A DNA stretch of 64,000 nt. It comes from Leyella stercorea (GTDB taxonomy: Bacteria > Bacteroidota > Bacteroidia > Bacteroidales > Bacteroidaceae). The stretch covers positions 6,822 to 70,821 of the forward strand of contig NZ_JADYUF010000015.1 in NCBI RefSeq assembly GCF_021531655.1, in the 5' to 3' direction. The notes below the pieces were generated by a model, which saw only the letters and a list, made by a program, of their open reading frames with translations, ran no database searches and had not been told where the DNA came from. A program made the translations under genes and the position numbers. Position 1 is the first letter of the stretch; each line of letters opens with the position of its first letter. This document shows positions 36,373 through 43,822 of the stretch, one piece after another.

Positions 36373-37380
36373 TTATCCGTTAATCTCCCTAAACTTCTTG
36401 AACGTTGCCAGTGCTCGTCCGCTCTCTATCGACTCGCGTGCTATGTCGATACATTCCTCAATGGGTTTCTGTCCGCGTTCGAATGTCTGTATACCGAATG
36501 CCGCATTGGCTATCACGATGTTCTTCTGTGCAGACAGCGCACGGTTCTCAAGCACGGCATCGAATATCTCGGCGGCTTCCTTTTCGGTGGCACCGGCTAC
36601 GAGTTCTTCGGGCTTTGCCTTCTGCATACCGAGATCGGAGGGCGAGAAGATACGCTCATAGGTATTGGTGGCAACCTTGAAGTCGCCCGTAAGCGAAATC
36701 TCGTCGTATCCGTCGATGCTGTTGACTATAGCGTAATCGACACCCAAGCGACGATACACCTCGCTGTAGAGCTTCATCTGACTGAGAGTGGCTACGCCCA
36801 ATAGCTGACATTTGGGTTGCGATGGATTGACCAGCGGACCGAGCAGATTGAAGCATGTGGGAAACTGCAAAGCCTTGCGTATCGGACCAACAAACTTCAT
36901 TGCCTTGGCAAAGAGCTGGGCATGCAGGTAAACGATGCCACACTCGTTGATAGAACGGTTGAGCTTATCAAGGTCGGCAGTGAACTTCACGCCGTGCTGT
37001 TCGATGACGTTCGAGGCTCCTGAGGTAGATGTGGCAGAATAGTTGCCGTGCTTTGCCACCTTGTATCCAGCTCCTGCTATGACAAAACATGAAGTTGTGG
37101 AGATATTGAAGGTGTTCTTGCGGTCGCCACCAGTGCCTACCACGTCGATGTAACGGTCGCAGTCGAGTACGGCAGGTACTCCCGTTTCGAGTATTCCGTC
37201 GCGAAATCCGAGCAGTTCGTCTACTGTCACGCCTCGCATCTGGAGTGCTGTGAGCATTGCCGAAATCTGTTCGCTGGGATATTCGTCGCGTGTTATACCA
37301 AGCAGAATGTCCTTTGTCTCCTGACGGCTGAGCTTCTCGCCGCCAAGCACCTTTTCCAAAATCAACTTCATTGTTGCCAT
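36373..37380 (-). CDS. trpD: Anthranilate phosphoribosyltransferase
   Basis: The 335-residue protein has the helical N-terminal domain (ILEKVLGGEKLSRQETKDILLGI, ISAMLTALQMRGVTVDEL) and the PRPP/Mg site DVVGTGGDRKNTFNISTTSCFVIAGAGYKVAKHGNYSATSTSGASNVIEQHG (about 81-132). The KHGN and STSGAS motifs are intact. PTCFNLLGPLVNPSQPKCQLLGV is also conserved. It attaches phosphoribose to anthranilate. It is the first structural gene of the operon, 133 bp after the leader-peptide stop, so it is the first gene controlled by attenuation. Confidence 0.96.
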   Translation of the reverse strand: MATMKLILEKVLGGEKLSRQETKDILLGITRDEYPSEQISAMLTALQMRGVTVDELLGFRDGILETGVPAVLDCDRYIDVVGTGGDRKNTFNISTTSCFVIAGAGYKVAKHGNYSATSTSGASNVIEQHGVKFTADLDKLNRSINECGIVYLHAQLFAKAMKFVGPIRKALQFPTCFNLLGPLVNPSQPKCQLLGVATLSQMKLYSEVYRRLGVDYAIVNSIDGYDEISLTGDFKVATNTYERIFSPSDLGMQKAKPEELVAGATEKEAAEIFDAVLENRALSAQKNIVIANAAFGIQTFERGQKPIEECIDIARESIESGRALATFKKFREING

Positions 37381-37434
37381 ATTACAATCCTTTTAAATGT
37401 TGTCAACTGTTATAACTCCCTTGAATACGGATAT

Positions 37435-37470
37435 AAAAAAAGACCTGTCGCGTGAGCGGCAGGCCTGTCT
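37435..37470 (-). terminator. trp attenuator hairpin
   Basis: On the minus strand GGCCTGCCGC (37456-37465) pairs with GCGACAGGTC (37442-37451), with one G-U and one C-A, and is followed by a run of seven T residues. It lies between the Trp-rich leader ORF and trpD, the position of an intrinsic attenuator. Confidence 0.8.
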
Positions 37471-37512
37471 TATTATCTCTATATACGAAAATAATGCGTA
37501 GGTGCTATCTTC

Positions 37513-37572
37513 TCACGACTTTTCAGATCTTGAGCTACGCCACCACCAGAATGTAAGCTGTGCATTATTCAT
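37513..37572 (-). CDS. trpL: trp operon leader peptide with three consecutive Trp codons
   Basis: The short frame encodes 19 residues, MNNAQLTFWWWRSSRSEKS. Three adjacent TGG codons are extremely unlikely by chance in this place. It lies about 45 bp downstream of the operon promoter and ends about 40 bp before the attenuator stem. A GCGTAG segment overlapping the last Trp and Arg codons can pair with CTACGC further down, giving the 1:2 pairing of a classical attenuator. When charged tRNA-Trp is scarce a ribosome should stall on the WWW run and prevent the terminator. It is too short for routine gene callers. Confidence 0.85.
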   Translation of the reverse strand: MNNAQLTFWWWRSSRSEKS

Positions 37573-37618
37573 ATACTGTATTCTTTTAATTAGTAATCTA
37601 TTCGATTGCAAAAATAAG

Positions 37619-37626
37619 AAATAATT
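37619..37626 (-). promoter_or_regulatory. -7 box TATTTTTG for the trp operon
   Basis: The minus-strand TATTTTTG lies upstream of the leader peptide. The predicted leader RNA to trpD is about 230 nt. An upstream CTTG about 20 bp away could act as -33 element. Confidence 0.55.
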
Positions 37627-37822
37627 ATTAATTCACAAGTTTTTTGAAGACTTTTTTATCCAATCACTGATATTTTGTTCGATTTAGTGTATTCTGAGTA
37701 TAAAAATGTATTGTTACACCTTTATTATATAGGAAAAAAATAAAATGCGCCAGAATATAATAATAAACAATCATCGTCGTTAATGATAATAAAGACGTAA
37801 CAACAAACAAAACATTTCGCCT

Positions 37823-37948
37823 ATGAAGATTTTTACCCCAGACGAGGCTCGACCCTCAGAACTTACGCTGAACATCATACGCCAGATAGCATACGCCTAT
37901 CGGGTGATGAAAGGCGACGGACAAAACGAAGCGTATATGACAAACTAA
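37823..37948 (+). CDS. 41-residue small protein of unknown function
   Basis: The frame encodes 41 residues beginning MKIFTPDEARPSELT, continuing LNIIRQIAYAYRVMKG and ending EAYMTN. I recall very similar short proteins (MKxFTPxEAxPSExTLNIIRQIAY) encoded in several Bacteroides and Prevotella genomes. It seems to be one helix with a charged N-terminus. It stands between the divergent trp promoter and rpe, 39 bp before rpe on the same strand, so it could be co-transcribed. No function can be inferred. Confidence 0.65.
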   Translation: MKIFTPDEARPSELTLNIIRQIAYAYRVMKGDGQNEAYMTN

Positions 37949-37987
37949 TCTCTAAAACTATTTTATAAAAGAAAGACTATCACAGAT

Positions 37988-38641
37988 ATGGAAACACTTA
38001 TTTCACCTTCACTGCTGTCTGCCAACTTCATCAACCTCAAGAAGGACATCGAGATGATCAACAACAGCGAGGCCGACTGGCTTCATCTGGACATTATGGA
38101 CGGCGTATTCGTACCCAACATCTCTTTCGGTTTCCCCGTTATCGAGGCTGTGGCTAAGGAGTGCAAGAAGCCGCTCGACGTGCATCTGATGATTGTACAT
38201 CCCGAAAACTACATCAAGCAGGTGGCTGCTACGGGCGCCATGATGATGAACGTACACTTCGAGGCGTGCTTACACTTGCACCGCACCGTCCAGGAGATAC
38301 ATGCCGCAGGTATGAAAGCCGGCGTCACGCTCAATCCTTCTACTCCTATCTGCATGCTTGAGGACATCATCAACGATGTTGACATGGTGCTGCTCATGAG
38401 CGTTAACCCTGGTTTTGGCGGACAGATGTTTATTCCCGGCATCGTGGAAAAGACACGCAGACTGAAGAAAATGATTGAGGAGAAAGGCAGCAAGGCCCTT
38501 GTCCAGATTGACGGTGGCGTTAACGACAAGACCGCACCGCTGCTGGTAGAGGCAGGAGCAGACGTATTGGTAAGCGGCAGCTACATATTCAAGGCAGCCG
38601 ACCCGATAAAGACAATACACGAATTGAAGAACTGCAAATAA
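37988..38641 (+). CDS. rpe: Ribulose-phosphate 3-epimerase
   Basis: The TIM barrel contains SPSLLSANFINLKKDIEMI, WLHLDIMDGVFVPNISFGFPVIEA (metal His and catalytic Asp), PLDVHLMIVHPENYI, LLMSVNPGFGGQMFIPGIVEKTRRLK and VQIDGGVNDKTAPLLVEAGADVLVSGSYIF with the second catalytic Asp. The 217-residue length is normal. It interconverts ribulose- and xylulose-5-phosphate. It is convergent with the ClC gene and shares a strong bidirectional terminator. Confidence 0.97.
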   Translation: METLISPSLLSANFINLKKDIEMINNSEADWLHLDIMDGVFVPNISFGFPVIEAVAKECKKPLDVHLMIVHPENYIKQVAATGAMMMNVHFEACLHLHRTVQEIHAAGMKAGVTLNPSTPICMLEDIINDVDMVLLMSVNPGFGGQMFIPGIVEKTRRLKKMIEEKGSKALVQIDGGVNDKTAPLLVEAGADVLVSGSYIFKAADPIKTIHELKNCK

Positions 38642-38674
38642 TATTCAGTTCATAATTGATAATTGAGAGTTGAG

Positions 38675-38715
38675 AGTTTTTTAGTTGAGAATTGAAAATT
38701 CTCAACTAAAAAACT
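38675..38715. terminator. Bidirectional terminator between rpe and the ClC gene
   Basis: A 19-bp perfect stem (38675-38693 with 38697-38715) has a 3-nt loop, and six T or A residues sit inside the arms. It overlaps the stop codon of the convergent channel gene by two bases. Confidence 0.85.
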
Positions 38716-40525
38716 ACTCATTAGAGAAGTCAGCCACCATCTTGCGATACATACTATAGGCACGTGAGCGCGATATGTATCCCGTTATATGACCTGCCGT
38801 ATTCACTACCGGCAAATAGCGCGTGCCCTTAAGGTCGAACTTGCGCATCACTTCTTCCATCGAATCACCCTCGGCTACCTGTGCTGCAATTGGCTGCATA
38901 AGCTGACGAACGGTGAACTTATTGTACAATTCGGCACGGAACATGACGTGGCGAATCTTCGTAATGTCTATCTCACCCAATATCGATCCGGCTGCATTGA
39001 GCACCGGAATGAAACTGGTGTGGCTCTTTGATATGGCATTGACCAATCGTCCAAGCGGCATATCGGGGTCAACGGCTGTATAGTCGCGTTCTATCACACT
39101 GTCCATACTCATAAGCGTGAGCACCGACTTGTCTGTATGGTGGGTGACGAGCTTGCCCTCACGTGCCAGTCGCATGGCGTAAATGCTGTGAGGCTCGAAA
39201 ATGCTTATCGTCATAACCGAACTTACTGCCACTATCATAAGCGGCATGAAGAGGTCGTAGCCGTTGGTTATCTCGGCTATGAGGAAGATACCCGTAAGCG
39301 GAGCATGCATTACACCTGCCATCACACCAGCCATTCCGAGCAATGTGAAGTTCTTCTCGGGAATATACGTTCCTATCTGGTACATATTCCAAAGACGCGA
39401 AAAGAGGAATCCGCTGAATGCACCGACGAACAATGACGGTGCGAACGTTCCACCACAACCGCCTCCACCATTGGTGGCTGCAGTGGCAAAGGTCTTTGTG
39501 AAAATGACCAAGGCGATGAAGAGTATGAGCAGATGGCCATTGCCATAGAACATAGAATTCTTGAGCACTTCGTTCCAGTCGGCTTCGCTCGAACCGTTGA
39601 GCAGAATGTTGATGGCGCTATATCCTTCACCATAAAGTACGGGGAAGAGGAATATCAGCGAACTCAACATCAGTCCGCCTAATGCCAACTTGCCCCAACG
39701 ATGCTGCTTCATCCGCCCAAAAATGCCCTCGCATACCGACATGGAGCGTATGAAGTAGAGGCTGACAAGTCCGCATACTACTCCAAGAATGATGCTGGCA
39801 GGTACACGTTCTACTACCCATCCGCTGTCAAGATGAAAGGTGAAGAGCGAGTCACTGCCCATAAATACGTATGTAAAGCACGTGGCTGTGACGGCAGCCG
39901 TAAGGATTGGCAGCAGCGAAGCCATACTAAGGTCTACCATAAGGACTTCGAGCGTAAACACAAGTCCGGCTATCGGGGCCTTGAAGATACCGGCTATGGC
40001 GGCTGCGGCACCACATCCTACAAGCAGCATGAGCGTCTTGTTGTCCATACGGAAGAATCGTCCAAGATTGGAACCGATGGCTGAACCCGTAAGTACGATA
40101 GGTGCCTCGGCTCCTACCGAACCACCGAAACCGATTGTTATGGCTGATGCAACTACCGAAGTCCAGCAGTTGTGAGCCTTAAGACGCGACTGCTTGGATG
40201 ATATGGCGTATAGAATACGTGTGATACCGTGCGAAATGTTGTCCTTGACAACGTAGCGTACAAACAACGAAGTCAAGAATATACCTACAACAGGAAACAT
40301 AAGGTACATCCAGTTGAACGTGTTGGCATGGAAACGCGACGTGAGCAACTGCTGTATCTCGTGTATGAGCGAGTGCAGAAGGAATGCGGCTACCGAGGCG
40401 AAGAAGCCGATGAAGAAAGCCAGGATTATCGTCGCCTGACGATCACTAAGGTGCTTGATACGCCATTGGTAGAGTCGCAATCCAAGACTTCTTATTGCTG
40501 AAGTGCTTGAAACCGATTGTTGCAT
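38714..40525 (-). CDS. ClC-family chloride channel/antiporter with two CBS domains
   Basis: The 603-residue protein has the ClC membrane domain (about 20-440) with the anion-filter motifs FGGSVGAEAPIVLTGSAIG (gating Glu retained, but GAEAP instead of the usual GREGP) and GGGCGGTFAPSLFVGAFSG. The C-terminal region has two CBS modules, separated at about 470-525 (ERDYTAVDPDMPLGRLV) and 530-590 (LMQPIAAQVAEGDSMEEVMRKF...YLPVVN). The CBS pair normally binds nucleotides. The gating Glu suggests an H+/Cl- exchanger. The gene follows the YrdC/Sua5 gene by 3 bp, so they share a transcript. Confidence 0.92.
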   Translation of the reverse strand: MQQSVSSTSAIRSLGLRLYQWRIKHLSDRQATIILAFFIGFFASVAAFLLHSLIHEIQQLLTSRFHANTFNWMYLMFPVVGIFLTSLFVRYVVKDNISHGITRILYAISSKQSRLKAHNCWTSVVASAITIGFGGSVGAEAPIVLTGSAIGSNLGRFFRMDNKTLMLLVGCGAAAAIAGIFKAPIAGLVFTLEVLMVDLSMASLLPILTAAVTATCFTYVFMGSDSLFTFHLDSGWVVERVPASIILGVVCGLVSLYFIRSMSVCEGIFGRMKQHRWGKLALGGLMLSSLIFLFPVLYGEGYSAINILLNGSSEADWNEVLKNSMFYGNGHLLILFIALVIFTKTFATAATNGGGGCGGTFAPSLFVGAFSGFLFSRLWNMYQIGTYIPEKNFTLLGMAGVMAGVMHAPLTGIFLIAEITNGYDLFMPLMIVAVSSVMTISIFEPHSIYAMRLAREGKLVTHHTDKSVLTLMSMDSVIERDYTAVDPDMPLGRLVNAISKSHTSFIPVLNAAGSILGEIDITKIRHVMFRAELYNKFTVRQLMQPIAAQVAEGDSMEEVMRKFDLKGTRYLPVVNTAGHITGYISRSRAYSMYRKMVADFSNE

Positions 40526-40528
40526 CTC

Positions 40529-41098
40529 TTACTTTCTGATAATTGTTACTCTACCGTCCTTGGTAAGCTTTATGATACTGCTCGGCTTGTGCGGCTTGTG
40601 TTCCTGACGACGGGTCCAGCAGACATAATCTACCGCCTCAAGTATCTCAGGCGATATGTCGCAATAGTTCTGGGCAGCAGTCTCACCGCTTATATTGGCA
40701 CTTGTGCTGACTATGGCTTTCTGGAATCTATAGCACAACTCTTTAGAGAAAGGTTCGTTGGTGACGCGCAATCCGATGCTGCCATCCTCGGCAATGAGGT
40801 TGGGAGCAAGGTTTACGGCACCGTCAAGAATAACTGTCGTTGGCTTGTCTGACAATTCCATAAGGTCCCATGCCACCGAGGGAACATCGCGTACATAACG
40901 CTGTACACGGTCAACGGAGTCGGCAAGGCATATTAGCGCCTTGGAATCATCACGCTGTTTGATCTTGTAGATTTTAGCTACAGCTTCAGCATTGGTGGCA
41001 TCGCAGCCCAATCCCCAAACAGTATCTGTAGGATAGAGTATCACCCCACCCTTCTTCATTGCGTCAATGGCATTCTTGATATCTTCTTTCTGTGTCAT
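40529..41098 (-). CDS. L-threonylcarbamoyladenylate synthase (YrdC/Sua5 family)
   Basis: The 189-residue product begins with DIKNAIDAMKKGGVILYPTDTVWGLGCDATN, the YrdC signature, then KIYKIKQRDDSKALICL and VSTSANISGETA, with GSIGLRVTNEPFSKELC between. It has no C-terminal Sua5 domain, so it is the TsaC/YrdC-like type. The enzyme makes threonylcarbamoyl-AMP for the t6A37 tRNA modification. It has its own promoter facing away from fmt. Confidence 0.93.
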   Translation of the reverse strand: MTQKEDIKNAIDAMKKGGVILYPTDTVWGLGCDATNAEAVAKIYKIKQRDDSKALICLADSVDRVQRYVRDVPSVAWDLMELSDKPTTVILDGAVNLAPNLIAEDGSIGLRVTNEPFSKELCYRFQKAIVSTSANISGETAAQNYCDISPEILEAVDYVCWTRRQEHKPHKPSSIIKLTKDGRVTIIRK

Positions 41099-41141
41099 CG
41101 TTTTTTATATTTTAGTGTGTGTTTACTTCTTATACAACACG

Positions 41142-41149
41142 CAAAGTTA
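41142..41149 (-). promoter_or_regulatory. -7 box TAACTTTG for the YrdC-ClC operon
   Basis: The minus-strand sequence TAACTTTG lies 44 bp before the YrdC start, in the divergent region shared with fmt. Confidence 0.6.
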
Positions 41150-41193
41150 CGTATTTTTAAGCACAAACCGTCAACGATACAACGAAAAAACAC

Positions 41194-41201
41194 TACCTTT
41201 G
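41194..41201 (+). promoter_or_regulatory. -7 box TACCTTTG for fmt
   Basis: It is a perfect match, 23 bp before the fmt ATG. The start of transcription would lie at about 41208, which excludes the longer upstream reading frame. Confidence 0.6.
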
Positions 41202-41224
41202 CATACAAAACAATAAAAGAAACG

Positions 41225-42205
41225 ATGGAAAAGAAAGACTTACGCATAGTATTTATGGGAACTCCTGAGTTTGCCGTGGGTTCGCTCAAGCTGCTTGTGG
41301 AGAATGGATATAATGTTGTGGCGGTTGTTACCCAACCCGACAAACCCGTAGGACGACATGGTTCGGTGCTGCGCGCTTCGGCTGTTAAGGAATATGCTTT
41401 GGAGCACGGATTGCCAGTACTGCAACCGGTAAAGATGAAGGATCCGGAATTTGTAGAACAGTTGCGAGAATACAACGCCGACTTGCAGGTAGTGGTGGCG
41501 TTCCGTATGTTGCCCGAGGTGATATGGGATATGCCACGATTCGGCACATTCAACGTGCATGCCGCATTGCTGCCGCAATACCGCGGAGCGGCTCCTATCA
41601 ACTGGGCAGTCATCAATGGCGAGACAAAGACGGGTGTCACAACCTTCTTCCTCGACCATGACATAGACACTGGTCGCATCATCATGCAGCGCGAATTCCC
41701 AATTCCAGACGATGCTGACGTGGAATATGTTTATGACGGACTTATGGAATTGGGCGCAGGCATATGTCAGGACACTGTCGATCTCGTTATTTCTACCGAT
41801 GGCAATGTTCCTTCTCAGCCGCAACGCGAAGACATCGAACTCAAGGCTGCACCGAAGATATTCAAGGAAACCTGTCAGATAGACTGGAATAACAACGCCA
41901 AACGCATTTACGACTTTGTGCGCGGACTCAGTCCTTATCCTGGAACATGGACTACACTTGCATCAAACAGCGAGACCGAGAAGACGGAGGCAAGCATTAT
42001 AAAGATATTCAAGACTTGCAAAACGGGTATAAATTGCAATGGTACAGCTCCCGGAACTATGAAAACAGAAAACACCAAACTTATGGTTGCCGCCAACGAC
42101 GAATGGCTCGACATAGTAGAACTGCAAGCGGCTGGAAAGAAACGCATGGCTGCACGCGACTTCCTTAACGGATTCAAGCATATTACCGACATGCACATGA
42201 AATAA
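41225..42205 (+). CDS. fmt: Methionyl-tRNA formyltransferase
   Basis: The 326-residue enzyme has LRIVFMGTPEFAVGSLKLLVE, VVTQPDKPVGR, LQVVVAFRMLPEVIWDMPRFGTFNVHAALLPQYRGAAPINWAVINGE (the catalytic Asn-His, in NVHAALLP) and TGVTTFFLDHDIDTGRII. The C-terminal domain is seen in IDWNNNAKRIYDFVRGLSPYPGTWT. The frame is open upstream from 41117, but the promoter at 41194 sets the start at 41225. It formylates initiator Met-tRNA. Confidence 0.96.
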   Translation: MEKKDLRIVFMGTPEFAVGSLKLLVENGYNVVAVVTQPDKPVGRHGSVLRASAVKEYALEHGLPVLQPVKMKDPEFVEQLREYNADLQVVVAFRMLPEVIWDMPRFGTFNVHAALLPQYRGAAPINWAVINGETKTGVTTFFLDHDIDTGRIIMQREFPIPDDADVEYVYDGLMELGAGICQDTVDLVISTDGNVPSQPQREDIELKAAPKIFKETCQIDWNNNAKRIYDFVRGLSPYPGTWTTLASNSETEKTEASIIKIFKTCKTGINCNGTAPGTMKTENTKLMVAANDEWLDIVELQAAGKKRMAARDFLNGFKHITDMHMK

Positions 42206-42226
42206 ACAATAGCAAGCAAAAAAAAT

Positions 42227-42261
42227 TGGGATGCCTTCCATATCGCATGGAAAGCATCCCA
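42227..42261. terminator. Terminator between fmt and the GH57 gene
   Basis: A 15-bp stem (42227-42241 with 42247-42261, one mismatch) is preceded by nine A residues, which gives a T-run for the convergent glycogen operon, and followed by TTCTTATT. Confidence 0.75.
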
Positions 42262-42311
42262 TTCTTATTAACCAATATTTATACAAGAACCCTTAACGGG
42301 TGTTCTTTTCA

Positions 42312-43742
42312 TTATTCAGCAGGCTGCTCGTCGGCCTTAGCCTTCTTGGCAGCAGGCTTCTTTGCAGCTGGAGTCTTCTTCGGAGCAGCAGCCTTTACAG
42401 GAGCCTTTGTCTTCTCAATCTTAGCACGAAGCTTCTCCTCTGTAGCCTCGATTTTCTCAATCTTAGCCTGAAGGCGAACTATCTCCTTATTCTTCATCTC
42501 AATCTCCTCATCCTGATTCTTGATGGTTGTGAGCAGTGAGCTCAGCTCTTCATTGTCTACATCCTCTGGATAGAGTGAGTTTACACGTGAAATGAAGTCG
42601 CCAAGAATGTTCATATAGTTAGTGAATGCATCAAACGGACTTGAATAGATTCCACGGTTGATACCAACCTGCGACGGTTTTGTAGTCATCTGACGGAAAT
42701 TGTTAGATGCCTGCAGATAGTCCCAATCCTGATTGATGCGCGGATCGTTAGCAATACGAACACGGTCGGCTACGCTATAGAGCTTGTTGAAAGCCTCACG
42801 CTGCATCGGATTACCAAGCCAGCAGCTGCAATCACGCTCCTCATCATTCCATGACAAAGTATCGGGAACGTCAACAGCACTGACACTCTGGAACGAATCG
42901 CATATCTCTGACGGTGTAGAGAATGTCACGCCACGCTGCTTGGCACACTCAGGCAATGCCTTGAAGAAGTCGAGGATGTTGCTTGACAGAGGCTGTGCAA
43001 TACCAAGAGCAGAAAGCTCCATGAAGATATTGACTACCTGCTCGCCCTCAGGAAGATTTGCTATGCGGTCAACATAACTGTCTGCGAAGAGCGGATAGCC
43101 CTCCCATTCAGTATTGCTGAAGCGCAATGATATATCATCGCTGAAATTAACGTTGCGCAGAAGAAGCTTGAGATTAGGAGCAAGAGCGCAGTTATATACA
43201 TAGTTAGGCGACTTCCAGCCGAGGACGTGGCGCGCTCCCTCAGAGAGCATACCCTTAAAGCCCATCTGTGAAACATGCAAACCGATGTCGTCACTATAGA
43301 TAAGCGAAGAGTTACGCAACACCTTAGGAGTCTGACCGAAGTATTCCTCCATCTTGGTGCACTGGCGCTTTACCTCAGCTGCAAAGCTCTCCTCATTGGC
43401 GAGCGATGCAAGTCCGTGTGAGTAAGGCTCGGCAAGGAACTCTACACAACCGGTCTGGTTGAGTTCCTGAAGCTTCTCAAGCACCTGAGGAGCGTGTTTT
43501 TCAAGCTGTTCGATACCTACGCCCGACAAAGAGAAAGCTACCTTAAAGTAGTTGCCATTCTCCTTAATCATTTCGAGCAACGCATTGAGCGCAGGCATAT
43601 ACGAACGTTCCGCGATGTCAGAAATGAGACGCTCGTTCTCATAATCGTCGTAATAGTAGTGATCGGTACCGATATCAAAGAAACGGTAGCGCTTCAACTG
43701 TATATTCTGATGTATCTCGAAGTATAAACAAATAGTTTTCAT
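42312..43742 (-). CDS. GH57-family alpha-glucan enzyme with histone-like tail
   Basis: The N-terminus MKTICLYFEIHQNIQLKRYRFFDIGTDHYYYDD starts the GH57 barrel. CVEFLAEPYSHGLASL and LRNSSLIYSDDIGLHVSQMGFKGMLSEGARHVLGWKSPNYVY are conserved GH57 blocks. The FMDYETFGEHQ motif of archaeal members is here IFMELSALGIAQ, so the usual acid position differs; I believe this is shared by Bacteroidetes members. Residues about 400-445 form a coiled coil. The last 35 are a Lys/Ala/Pro-rich tail resembling histone H1. The last gene of a debranching enzyme - glycogen synthase - GH57 operon, it probably acts on glycogen in the cytoplasm (no signal peptide). Confidence 0.88.
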   Translation of the reverse strand: MKTICLYFEIHQNIQLKRYRFFDIGTDHYYYDDYENERLISDIAERSYMPALNALLEMIKENGNYFKVAFSLSGVGIEQLEKHAPQVLEKLQELNQTGCVEFLAEPYSHGLASLANEESFAAEVKRQCTKMEEYFGQTPKVLRNSSLIYSDDIGLHVSQMGFKGMLSEGARHVLGWKSPNYVYNCALAPNLKLLLRNVNFSDDISLRFSNTEWEGYPLFADSYVDRIANLPEGEQVVNIFMELSALGIAQPLSSNILDFFKALPECAKQRGVTFSTPSEICDSFQSVSAVDVPDTLSWNDEERDCSCWLGNPMQREAFNKLYSVADRVRIANDPRINQDWDYLQASNNFRQMTTKPSQVGINRGIYSSPFDAFTNYMNILGDFISRVNSLYPEDVDNEELSSLLTTIKNQDEEIEMKNKEIVRLQAKIEKIEATEEKLRAKIEKTKAPVKAAAPKKTPAAKKPAAKKAKADEQPAE

Positions 43743-43822
43743 TGTTGCTTGTCGTTTAATGGATTGTTGTGTATTTATTGCTTTTATGCATTACTATACA
43801 TTGTGTGTTACACTTATTAGGC

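Noticed and set aside
41117..41224. Extended N-terminus of fmt
   Set aside because: The fmt promoter is inside this stretch, and family alignments begin at the ATG at 41225.
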